In this document: piece after piece, positions 54,528-61,670 of the stretch
Layout of the letters: every line of letters starts with the position of its first letter
Position numbering within the stretch: the first letter of the stretch is position 1
Assembly: GCF_002873455.1 (NCBI RefSeq)
Contig: NZ_MCUN01000007.1
Span: 388,292 to 452,291 of the forward strand
Reading direction: 5' to 3'
DNA length: 64,000 nt
Source: Vibrio splendidus
Lineage (GTDB): Bacteria; Pseudomonadota; Gammaproteobacteria; Enterobacterales; Vibrionaceae
Translations under genes and position numbers: made by a program
The notes under the pieces: model-generated
What the model was told of the DNA's origin: nothing
Database searches by the model: none
The model's input: the letters and a program-made list of their open reading frames with translations, nothing else

Positions 54528-54839
54528 TTTAAAGACTTAACACAACACTGAAAATTACGCTAATTTCCAAATTCATGAAAAACTATGTGAAGTTATGAAG
54601 AGGAATGCCCGAATCACAGATCAAAAAACGAACATTGAATCATAATGTCATCTTTTTTATTCAATACGAATCGTGACAAACAAGTCGTAAATGACCTGAG
54701 ATTATTAACTAGCATTGAAGATAAAGCTTTCCCAGTTAGTAAAATGTTAATTTAATTGATCCAGCACATACACCCTTCAAATTCACCATAGCTATATCAA
54801 ATCAAACTTCCAACTAAGCGGTGAATAAATTAAGATTAT

Positions 54840-54854
54840 TGGAAATAATTCTCA
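54840..54854 (+). promoter_or_regulatory. Fur-like box directly upstream of the pseudoazurin gene
   Basis: On the minus strand TGAGAATTATTTCCA matches the Fur consensus at about 11 of 14 positions. It ends 20 bp before the ATG, where it would block translation-initiation-proximal transcription. Confidence 0.6.
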
Positions 54855-54874
54855 TTTAATAGAGTCCGACTACC

Positions 54875-55330
54875 ATGCGTGTATTTCTACTGATCTTAAC
54901 TATCATTACTACCCCTGCACTTGCCGAAACGAAAATCATCAAACAAGTCATGGATATGAACTCTGAAAATATCGACAAAATGTACCAATTTATCCCTGAC
55001 TATGTAGAAATCGAACCCGGTGACAAAGTGTTGTTCCAAGGTACCGTCGGCTCTCACACCGCTCACAGTATTCAAGGAATGCTTCCTGAAGGCGCGAAGC
55101 CCATTATGATCTCAGGTTCGAATGCACAAGAAGTTACATTCGATAAACCCGGTGTATACGGTATCAAATGTAAAGTTCATCACCGACATGGAATGGTTGC
55201 GTTGGTTGTTGTAGGAGACCCAAGTGCGAATATTGAAGAAGCGCGTGATGCAGCTAAGAAACGCGTGAGTCGCCGTGCGCAGAAGAAGATGCAAGGTTTA
55301 CTCGATCAAGCTGAAAACCTTGTTCAGTAG
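54875..55330 (+). CDS. Pseudoazurin (type-1 blue copper electron carrier)
   Basis: 151 residues with signal peptide MRVFLLILTIITTPALA. Cupredoxin domain of the pseudoazurin class: first copper His in GSHTAHSIQGM (~60), then Cys, His and Met in GIKCKVHHRHGMVALV with the family spacing C-x2-H-x4-M. The C-terminal ~40 residues are a charged two-helix extension (EEARDAAKKRVSRRAQKK in part). Pseudoazurins carry electrons from the bc1 complex to periplasmic reductases or peroxidases. It is convergent with the peroxidase/molybdoenzyme operon and could supply it. Confidence 0.9.
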   Translation: MRVFLLILTIITTPALAETKIIKQVMDMNSENIDKMYQFIPDYVEIEPGDKVLFQGTVGSHTAHSIQGMLPEGAKPIMISGSNAQEVTFDKPGVYGIKCKVHHRHGMVALVVVGDPSANIEEARDAAKKRVSRRAQKKMQGLLDQAENLVQ

Positions 55331-55352
55331 CTGTTAAGCTGAAAGTTCTATC

Positions 55353-55382
55353 AAAAAAACAGCGCAAGTTAGCGCTGTTTTT
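55353..55382. terminator. Bidirectional terminator between pseudoazurin and the Idr-like operon
   Basis: Stem AAACAGCGC / GCGCTGTTT with loop AAGTTA, A-run left and T-run right, between convergent genes. Confidence 0.92.
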
Positions 55383-55423
55383 GTCTCAATGAAGATTGTT
55401 GAATGCTCTTCCCTTACATACAA

Positions 55424-55867
55424 CTACAGCAACCAGCCCGCTCTAAACGAAACACCCACAACAACAAATAGGATCGAAATGATGGTCACCGGTACAATGT
55501 GTAGTGCCATATCAACAAGGTTATCCTTCGATAACTTTGGAATGACCCGAAAGCGAGCATCCAGAGCTAACAACACAGTTAACGACAACAGCGTCAATTT
55601 GGCAGCAATACCATGAGCTAACGGAATTGACATATCAAACCATAAGCTAACATCTGGCAACATGTGATAAGCAAGCATCAACCCCGTGACGACTTGTATC
55701 ACTAATGCAGGCATTCCCACCTTTTCATACCCTTGCTCAAATTCTAATAACATTTCTGGAGAACGATGCTTCAATACCTTCGGCAGGATAACTAGGCTAA
55801 GAATGATATGGCCCCCAGTCCAAATCGTTGCCGCCAAAACATGTAAAACTAATAACAAACCAAACAT
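55424..55867 (-). CDS. CopD-like membrane protein, last gene of the Idr-like operon
   Basis: 147 residues, four membrane helices. CopD-family features include histidines on the membrane faces: LLVLHVLAATIWTGGHIIL (His ~9 and ~20), LMLAYHMLPDVSLW and PLAHGIAAKLTLL. Such proteins bind haem b or copper. It lies 9 bp after the molybdoenzyme gene, so it is co-transcribed. It could anchor electron transfer from the quinone pool or handle copper for pseudoazurin. Both are inference. Confidence 0.78.
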   Translation of the reverse strand: MFGLLLVLHVLAATIWTGGHIILSLVILPKVLKHRSPEMLLEFEQGYEKVGMPALVIQVVTGLMLAYHMLPDVSLWFDMSIPLAHGIAAKLTLLSLTVLLALDARFRVIPKLSKDNLVDMALHIVPVTIISILFVVVGVSFRAGWLL

Positions 55868-55876
55868 AGATTTCCC

Positions 55877-58603
55877 TTAGACAATGTTACGTGGGGCAAA
55901 GGAAAAACCTTCAAACTCACGTTTATATTTAGATTCACCAATTTTCTTTATTTTGGCGACGCCCATTTTGTAGTTGTAGTTACCACTGATTTGATCAACT
56001 ACCCTTGTCGTTAACGCATTCGCTGGATTTTTCATATCCATCATATTGCAATAAAGCACACCTTGTTTCGTTGTTGGTGTGACAATCGCAACCGCCTTGA
56101 TCTCGGCGTAGTCCAATTGAATATGGCCATTCTCCATTAGACGGTTAAACTGAAAATCGTCCGCTTCGACACCTAAGATCGTATCTTTGAAATTCGCAAC
56201 GCGCTCTGAATAAACCAAGACCTCGTCTCCGGCTTCGATTCCTCGCTTCGCGGCGTCTTCCGGATGTACTTCAATCCAATTTTCAGGCCAACGATGCGTG
56301 ATATACGGCCGTCGCTCAGTATCATCAAACCCTGATTGCCAGATTTCGTTAATACGACCGTTGGAAAACCATAGTTCGTCTTTTTGGGGAGTAAGCCACG
56401 TGTGGAAATCACTGAACAAACCCCAAGGATGCTTTTGAAGGTTCACTTTCCCTGTCTGACTGTTGAACCGCGTAAGTTGTTTACGCATGATATTCGCGCC
56501 TTGTGGGCCGTCTTGTAGGCCTTTCTCGACCAAATCATCCCAACTCATTTCTGTATCGTGCAATCGCTTAGTACCAATTAGTTTCTTGGTATCGTAGTTG
56601 TAAAAAACGGGTCCCTGGATGCCTTCCGTTCCAAATTCAGCCAGCTTTTGATGAAGCGTTTTGCCTTCAGCATGAGCGGCGACTTTGATCATATTGAAAT
56701 CTTTACGACTACCACGGCTAAATCGCGATGACTCTTCTGCAACATCATTAGAGTTTTGCCAATCAAACCCGTCGTACCCCATTCGAGAAGCCATTTGAGC
56801 GACAATCCACCAATCAGGTTTCGCCTCGCCCGGCGCATCTGAAAACTTCTGATAGAGGCGCAATCGACGTTCACCATTAGCGCGCATGAAATTCTCTTCA
56901 CCCCAAGTTGCCGCAGGGAAGATGATATCGGCGAATTGTTTACCAATAGGGTCACGTAAGTAGATATCTTGATTAATGACAACCATACCTCCCGAATCAG
57001 CACGTTTTTTTAGAGTGTCGATGATATGTTGCTTATCTCGTCGAGTCGCTTGATGGGGGTTACGAGTCGTTAAATCTGTGAATTTTTCCTTTAAGCCATA
57101 ACTGCCGCACATGGCTTGAATCCAAGTAGTACCGATGACATGAGCCATGCGTGTATGGCCAGAGTAGAGATATCTATCGGTATCGATAGAACGTCTACGC
57201 CTACCCGCCACTTTTTCAGGGGATTTGTTTCGCGGTAATTTTCCACCAGCCAACCCACCACGTTGGTGACCACCAAATCGACCAATAACGCGCCCTTCGC
57301 GCCCACCCGTTCCAATAATGGTTGCAAGTGACGCAATCGCGTTGGTATTACCGGTATTGTTCGACCAATAGAAACCCTTTTCTATACCAATCGACGACTT
57401 CACTCGCTTACCGTCAACCGGCATCGCTAACATTTCAGCAGCCTTGTGGATCTTCTCTACATCAATACCAGCAACCGAGGCTGCATATTCCGGTGCGTAC
57501 TCTTTTTGAGACAAATTCCACTGTTTATAGTCGTCGAAGCCGTCTGTCTGGAATTTACCCCAAGTCGTTCTCCACTGCCAAGGCGTGTTGCGCGTACCTT
57601 GACCAAAACCCGAGCTCGATTCCCACTTATTATTTACCCAATTAGTAATCCACTCTTTATCTTGCCAACCTTGCTCAAGGATCACTCGTGCAATCGCGCC
57701 GATCACTAACGTGTCGCTTCCAGGATTGATATCAAGGTGCAAGCCACCTTGCGCTTTAAGCCATGCAATACCGGCCGTTTCACGAGGGTTCAAAATCACG
57801 GTTTTCATACCACGGTGAACCGCTGGCATGATGAATTGGGTAAAGATAATGGTTTTAGTCTCATACGGATCAGTTCCGCAGATCATTAAGGTGTCTGCCG
57901 CGCCCCAATCATCATAACTCGGAGCGAAATTATCAAACCCAGCATCTCGAAAGCCTGGTGTAGCGGTAACATCTGACGGTGTATCATGAAACGAAAAATT
58001 AGCCGTATTCACATGACGTAAAGCGTATTTTGTTATCGCATAAGTATTTTCAATGTACTGATATGAATAAGTTTTAACGCAGTAACTGTTTGAACCGTGA
58101 GTATCAATAACGTGACGCCCAACTTGGGCTGCGATGTCTAATGCGAAGTCCCACTCGACAGGTTGTAATTGCCCATTAATACGAACCAAGGGTTGCTTCA
58201 AGCGATCTTTTGTCGGAGTTTCTGGATTGTATAATTTTCTTGCAAGCAGCCCGCCACGAACCGAAGAGTCACCGCCTTTATTAACGACTTGTATATCCTT
58301 ATCCGCAACCACAACGACATGGTGTGGTTTGCCATTGTGCGAAACAATATTATGTTGTTGGGGAGAAACCCAAGCTTGCAGTGCATGAACAGGAAACTCG
58401 ACACCAAATGCATTTTCGTTAGCACGAGCGCCACCTGAAGGGCTACTTACAGGCCAACGATAAACCTTGTATCCACAAGCCACGATACAATAGTCACACG
58501 CTGTTGTGATGACTTCAGCATGAACAGGAGGCAGTAAAGTGCTGGTTGGCTGCAGATACTGACGGTTTAAAGGAGATTGATTGTTTGAGAGAGATTCGGT
58601 CAT
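55877..58603 (-). CDS. idrA: Arsenite-oxidase-family molybdopterin oxidoreductase, probable iodate reductase catalytic subunit IdrA
   Basis: 908 residues, DMSO-reductase superfamily, AioA/IdrA branch. The N-terminal cluster motif C36-x2-C39-x3-C43 (CDYCIVACGY), with Ser113/114 (GDSSVRGG) where a fourth Cys would be, indicates a [3Fe-4S] cluster. Motifs expected around the arsenite site of AioA: His206 (FHDTPSD) and Arg442/His446 (GRFGGHQRGG) are kept. The position I align to the arsenite-contacting Glu of AioA (eight residues after that His) is Ala214. It is longer than typical AioA (about 820-850). It starts right after the Rieske gene stop (TAG then ATG, no gap). Arsenite oxidase is the alternative name; the two peroxidases upstream favour iodate reductase. 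Confidence 0.8.
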   Translation of the reverse strand: MTESLSNNQSPLNRQYLQPTSTLLPPVHAEVITTACDYCIVACGYKVYRWPVSSPSGGARANENAFGVEFPVHALQAWVSPQQHNIVSHNGKPHHVVVVADKDIQVVNKGGDSSVRGGLLARKLYNPETPTKDRLKQPLVRINGQLQPVEWDFALDIAAQVGRHVIDTHGSNSYCVKTYSYQYIENTYAITKYALRHVNTANFSFHDTPSDVTATPGFRDAGFDNFAPSYDDWGAADTLMICGTDPYETKTIIFTQFIMPAVHRGMKTVILNPRETAGIAWLKAQGGLHLDINPGSDTLVIGAIARVILEQGWQDKEWITNWVNNKWESSSGFGQGTRNTPWQWRTTWGKFQTDGFDDYKQWNLSQKEYAPEYAASVAGIDVEKIHKAAEMLAMPVDGKRVKSSIGIEKGFYWSNNTGNTNAIASLATIIGTGGREGRVIGRFGGHQRGGLAGGKLPRNKSPEKVAGRRRRSIDTDRYLYSGHTRMAHVIGTTWIQAMCGSYGLKEKFTDLTTRNPHQATRRDKQHIIDTLKKRADSGGMVVINQDIYLRDPIGKQFADIIFPAATWGEENFMRANGERRLRLYQKFSDAPGEAKPDWWIVAQMASRMGYDGFDWQNSNDVAEESSRFSRGSRKDFNMIKVAAHAEGKTLHQKLAEFGTEGIQGPVFYNYDTKKLIGTKRLHDTEMSWDDLVEKGLQDGPQGANIMRKQLTRFNSQTGKVNLQKHPWGLFSDFHTWLTPQKDELWFSNGRINEIWQSGFDDTERRPYITHRWPENWIEVHPEDAAKRGIEAGDEVLVYSERVANFKDTILGVEADDFQFNRLMENGHIQLDYAEIKAVAIVTPTTKQGVLYCNMMDMKNPANALTTRVVDQISGNYNYKMGVAKIKKIGESKYKREFEGFSFAPRNIV

Positions 58604-59188
58604 CTAACTTACCTCCACATCAATTAGGTTTTCCATTCGGCCAAAAATCAACCCCATAACTCCGACTGCATAGATATCGTCTCCTTCGAGCTCCAACAAC
58701 ACTTGAGGTAAGCTTTCAAATGCTTGTCCAGAAACCATAATCCCATGGCGACGTAAATCGAAAGTAGACAAATGAAATGGACATTGGCCAACAATACGAT
58801 GCTCTCCTTTAGCTTTATAGGCACCCGTTAAAGGTCCGCCTTGGTGGGTACAAGTCATAGAGTACGCCACAACATCGCGTTGTTGCCCTATTCCTCCACC
58901 GCACTCAATATCGGCTTTAACCAGCATGGCAATAGAGTTTTTGCCTTCATCTGGATATTGAAAATGAACCGGAGTGTGATTGTTGAGTTCACTTAATTTG
59001 GCAATTTTCTTACGTGGATAGTCCACGATACGGCCTTCAACCTGAGTTTCAGAATCTGTTCCTGCGAATAGAGTAAGAGGAACCATTGAAACAGCAGTAG
59101 CCGCACCGGAATAAAGCAAGAAGTCACGTCGTGACATCATGCATCTATTGTGTCCTTTACTGGAATTTTGCTTTGAATTAGCGATCAT
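58604..59188 (-). CDS. idrB: Tat-exported Rieske [2Fe-2S] subunit, probable iodate reductase IdrB (AioB family)
   Basis: 194 residues. Twin-arginine signal MSRRDFLLYSGAATAVS (~18-34), then a Rieske domain with C113-x-H115 (MTCTHQGGPL) and C136-x2-H139 (GQCPFHLSTFDLRRHG). The positions that form the disulfide in bc1 Rieske proteins are Gly and Phe, so no disulfide; a lower potential is expected. The Tat signal would carry the folded molybdoenzyme subunit to the periplasm. Start overlaps the previous stop by four bases; an internal start at residue 17/18 is possible. Confidence 0.82.
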   Translation of the reverse strand: MIANSKQNSSKGHNRCMMSRRDFLLYSGAATAVSMVPLTLFAGTDSETQVEGRIVDYPRKKIAKLSELNNHTPVHFQYPDEGKNSIAMLVKADIECGGGIGQQRDVVAYSMTCTHQGGPLTGAYKAKGEHRIVGQCPFHLSTFDLRRHGIMVSGQAFESLPQVLLELEGDDIYAVGVMGLIFGRMENLIDVEVS

Positions 59189-60351
59189 TTTTTTGCTCCA
59201 GCAAGCTCTTCTTGAGTAAATAGCGGTTGGTATTCGGGAATTTTTGGTTCATCAATAACAATCTGTTCGCCTGAAAATGCCTTTACGAAGCTCAGTAAGT
59301 TCTCTTTATCTTCCTGTGTTAAACCAAGAGGTTGAATCAACGGAGACTTAGTTTGAGGGAACCCAGTAGTGAGGCCATCAACAGCGATACCACCTCGATC
59401 GTAGAAATCGATCACCGCTTCTAAAGTTGGAATGGTGCCATTGTGCATATAGGGCGCAGTGTATTTTGTATAACGTAGGCTCGGTGTGCGGAATTTACCT
59501 AACATCTCTTTGCGTTTAGCTCGAAAGTAAGCACCGGGGTCGGCCTTTGTGGTGCGGTACATCTCTTCAGTGACACCTTTAGAATAAAGCTCAAATCGAA
59601 ACGTTATTTGCGCTAATCCATCATCATTCCACCAAGGGCTTGGCGGTACGCCAATGTTGTAGAATTTTTGGTCAGATGCTAAAGCCCCGTTGTGACAAGC
59701 AATGCAATTCGCTTTGCCTTCAAACAGTGCTTTGCCTTTCAATTGAGACTCAGACAAAGCGGTTTTATCACCTAATAAATAGTTATCGATTGGTGTGTCA
59801 CGTTGAACCATAGTGCGTTCAAAAGCAGAAATGGCACGCCAAGCATTATGAATCTTTGGCGTATCGTCACCAAATACTTGCTTAAAGCGTTTCACATATT
59901 CAGGTACTAGTGCTAAACGCGCCTCCATGATGTCATCTTCACCGTTACCCGCGACAGCGCCTTTCGCTGCATCTTTGGCCTGTGCCTCCAACGACATAGC
60001 ACTACCAGCCCAAAACAGTTTGTCGTAGTAAGCCGAGTTAATGATCGTTTGACTATTACGCCAATGCACAGTACCTGGGTACCCCATAGAAAGATCATCG
60101 GGAAAGCCCCAACCTTGAGATTGAATATGACAACCAGAGCAAGGGCTTGTAGTATCGCCGCTCAAACGGCCATCAAAAAACAGGATTTTCCCTAGCTCGA
60201 TTTTTTCAGGTGTTTGTTTATTGTCCGCTGGAATTGGGACTTCACCTAATGGGGCTAACTTCAAACTTGCATTAGCAATATTTGACCAGAAAATACCGCC
60301 GATAAACAAAGAGGATGTAACCAGCCAAATTGATTTCTTAATTTCGAGCAT
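59185..60351 (-). CDS. Di-haem cytochrome c peroxidase family protein (IdrP-type), second copy
   Basis: 388 residues from ATG 60351, which has a perfect GGAGG nine bases upstream. A signal segment (SIWLVTSSLFIGGIFWSNIANA) leads into two c-haem motifs: CSGCH (~residue 70, with the lead RLSGDTTSPCSGCHIQSQGW in part) and CIACH (~215). Typical CcpA/MauG pieces are KLFFDGRLSGDT-like LFFDGRLSGD, YMHNGTIPTLEAVIDFYDRGG (in part). It would reduce H2O2 or another peroxo/oxo by-product. Overlaps the upstream peroxidase gene by 14 bp. IdrP1/IdrP2 are the matching partners in iodate reductase operons. Confidence 0.83.
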   Translation of the reverse strand: MLEIKKSIWLVTSSLFIGGIFWSNIANASLKLAPLGEVPIPADNKQTPEKIELGKILFFDGRLSGDTTSPCSGCHIQSQGWGFPDDLSMGYPGTVHWRNSQTIINSAYYDKLFWAGSAMSLEAQAKDAAKGAVAGNGEDDIMEARLALVPEYVKRFKQVFGDDTPKIHNAWRAISAFERTMVQRDTPIDNYLLGDKTALSESQLKGKALFEGKANCIACHNGALASDQKFYNIGVPPSPWWNDDGLAQITFRFELYSKGVTEEMYRTTKADPGAYFRAKRKEMLGKFRTPSLRYTKYTAPYMHNGTIPTLEAVIDFYDRGGIAVDGLTTGFPQTKSPLIQPLGLTQEDKENLLSFVKAFSGEQIVIDEPKIPEYQPLFTQEELAGAKK

Positions 60352-61546
60352 TTGACCAATCCTCCGTGTACTCGTAACCAAAGTCGTACTCTAGCCATTC
60401 ATATTGATTTCCCACCAAAGGATCACCAGACAATGATTGCAGAAATGCGACTAAAGCTTGTTTCTCTTGGTTGGTCAATGAGAGTGGTGTTAAGCGCGGA
60501 TCTTTGTTGGAATCAACACCTCCTCCTTGGTTGTAGAACTCAACTACGTCCTCAAGAGTGAGCAATATCCCGTTGTGCATATAAGGAGCCGTCTGAGATA
60601 ACTCTCGCAATGTTGGAGTCATGAACTTACCTCGGTCACTTCCGTCAGCTTTATGAGTCTGAACATGAGCGCCAACGTCACGCTTTAAAGTAAGATAGTC
60701 TTGGATGCCCATGAACATGTTGTAAGCAAGAAACGATTGATGCCTCATTGGATCTAGAAAGATCTCCATGTTCTCAGGGACGCCTGTATTGTGAGCCTTA
60801 CCGTCACTAAACAAAGGTCCACTGTGGCACTGACTACACCCGCCCTTTCCTACGAACAATTGTTCACCCTGCTTTGCCAACAAGTTAAGCTCGCCTTTGT
60901 CGAAAGGTACATTCGTCGAAGTAAGCGTTTTGATATATTCGGGAAGCGCTTTGAGCACACCGCCATTTGACGGTTCCCCTAGGTTAGCCGCTTTAAACAT
61001 CTCGACATATATAGGATCCTGTTTTAGACGCTCTTGCATCAAGCGCATGTCCATATTCATCAGCCAATCTTCAGTGATATTTTCCCGCACTACATCGTTT
61101 AGGTTGGTTCCAATGCGGCCATCATGGAACCAGACTTCTTTATAAGCCGTATTAATCAGCGTTGGCGCATTACGAAATCCATCACTCCCCGTATATGCAG
61201 GGCTTAAAGCTTCAGGATAAGAGAAACCATTCGCAGGGATGTGGCAACTAGAACAAGATATCGAATCATCCCCAGACAAACGCGTATCAAAAAACAACCT
61301 TTTACCTAACTCTGCTTTAACGGGATCGATATTTAGAGGGGGCAAAGCAGCATGTAGGCTCACAGAAAAAAGAGCGCACAACCCTACGCAGCTTTTTCGT
61401 GCGAAGCTTTGGCATATTGAGCTTTTTAGTATGGAACCTTTACGTATCGAACTTTGGCTTATGAAGCTCTTTAGTACAGAGCCCTGACTTATGGAGCTAT
61501 TTAGCATAGAGCTCTGCCGCCTTGAGCTTTGTCGTAATACGCTCAT
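60338..61546 (-). CDS. Di-haem cytochrome c peroxidase family protein (IdrP-type), first gene of the operon, with pentapeptide-repeat N-terminus
   Basis: 402 residues; ATG at 61546 behind AAGGA. Residues 7-51 are nine five-residue units of the form S-S-I-x-K/Q. They precede a hydrophobic signal core (VGLCALFSVSLHA) and the mature start ALPPLNIDP. The enzyme part has haem motifs CSSCH (LSGDDSISCSSCHIPANGF in part) and CSQCH (GKGGCSQCHSGPL), and PYMHNGILLTLEDVVEFYNQ. It heads the operon; an FNR-like palindrome lies 63-78 bp upstream. The repeat-bearing, long, basic n-region is unusual for a Sec signal peptide. Confidence 0.83.
   Translation of the reverse strand: MSVLRQSSRRQSSMLNSSISQGSVLKSFISQSSIRKGSILKSSICQSFARKSCVGLCALFSVSLHAALPPLNIDPVKAELGKRLFFDTRLSGDDSISCSSCHIPANGFSYPEALSPAYTGSDGFRNAPTLINTAYKEVWFHDGRIGTNLNDVVRENITEDWLMNMDMRLMQERLKQDPIYVEMFKAANLGEPSNGGVLKALPEYIKTLTSTNVPFDKGELNLLAKQGEQLFVGKGGCSQCHSGPLFSDGKAHNTGVPENMEIFLDPMRHQSFLAYNMFMGIQDYLTLKRDVGAHVQTHKADGSDRGKFMTPTLRELSQTAPYMHNGILLTLEDVVEFYNQGGGVDSNKDPRLTPLSLTNQEKQALVAFLQSLSGDPLVGNQYEWLEYDFGYEYTEDWSNARN
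61394..61528 (-). repeat. Nine-copy 15-bp tandem repeat encoding pentapeptides in the first peroxidase gene
   Basis: 135 bp = 9 x 15 bp, in frame with the gene. Units resemble AGCTCCATAAGTCAG / AGTTCGATACGTAAA / GGTTCCATACTAAAA on the coding strand. They encode SSRRQ, SSMLN, SSISQ, GSVLK, SFISQ, SSIRK, GSILK, SSICQ and SFARK. Confidence 0.9.
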
Positions 61547-61608
61547 TGGCTTTCCTTTTTGGGATTGCTATTAATGATACCTATTATTAACACGTGAAAC
61601 ATTAAAGA

Positions 61609-61624
61609 TATGATTAGGATCATA
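61609..61624 (-). promoter_or_regulatory. FNR-like palindrome upstream of the Idr-like operon
   Basis: Perfect inverted repeat TATGAT-TAGG-ATCATA. It matches the FNR pattern TTGAT-N4-ATCAA at 8 of 10 core positions and lies 63-78 bp before the first peroxidase ATG. Confidence 0.5.
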
Positions 61625-61670
61625 CAATTCGAAATGATAAGAGTTATTATTCAAACTTGTTAATCTAGCG

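Larger units (their letters stand above)
54255..54874. other. 620-bp divergent region between nirB and pseudoazurin genes
   Basis: No protein gene recognised. It holds the FNR/NarP-type nirB promoter at the left, a Fur-like box without an adjacent gene at 54513-54527 (TGACAATCATTTTCA, 12 of 14), and a second Fur-like box at 54840-54854 just before the pseudoazurin gene. The AT-rich stretch 54550-54830 shows no other clear element. Confidence 0.6.

Noticed and set aside
55877..58603. Plain annotation as arsenite oxidase AioA
   Set aside because: The fold family fits, but two di-haem peroxidases in the same operon, the longer protein and the apparent loss of one arsenite-contacting Glu favour the iodate reductase type. 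No aioX/aioS/aioR or ars gene is nearby.
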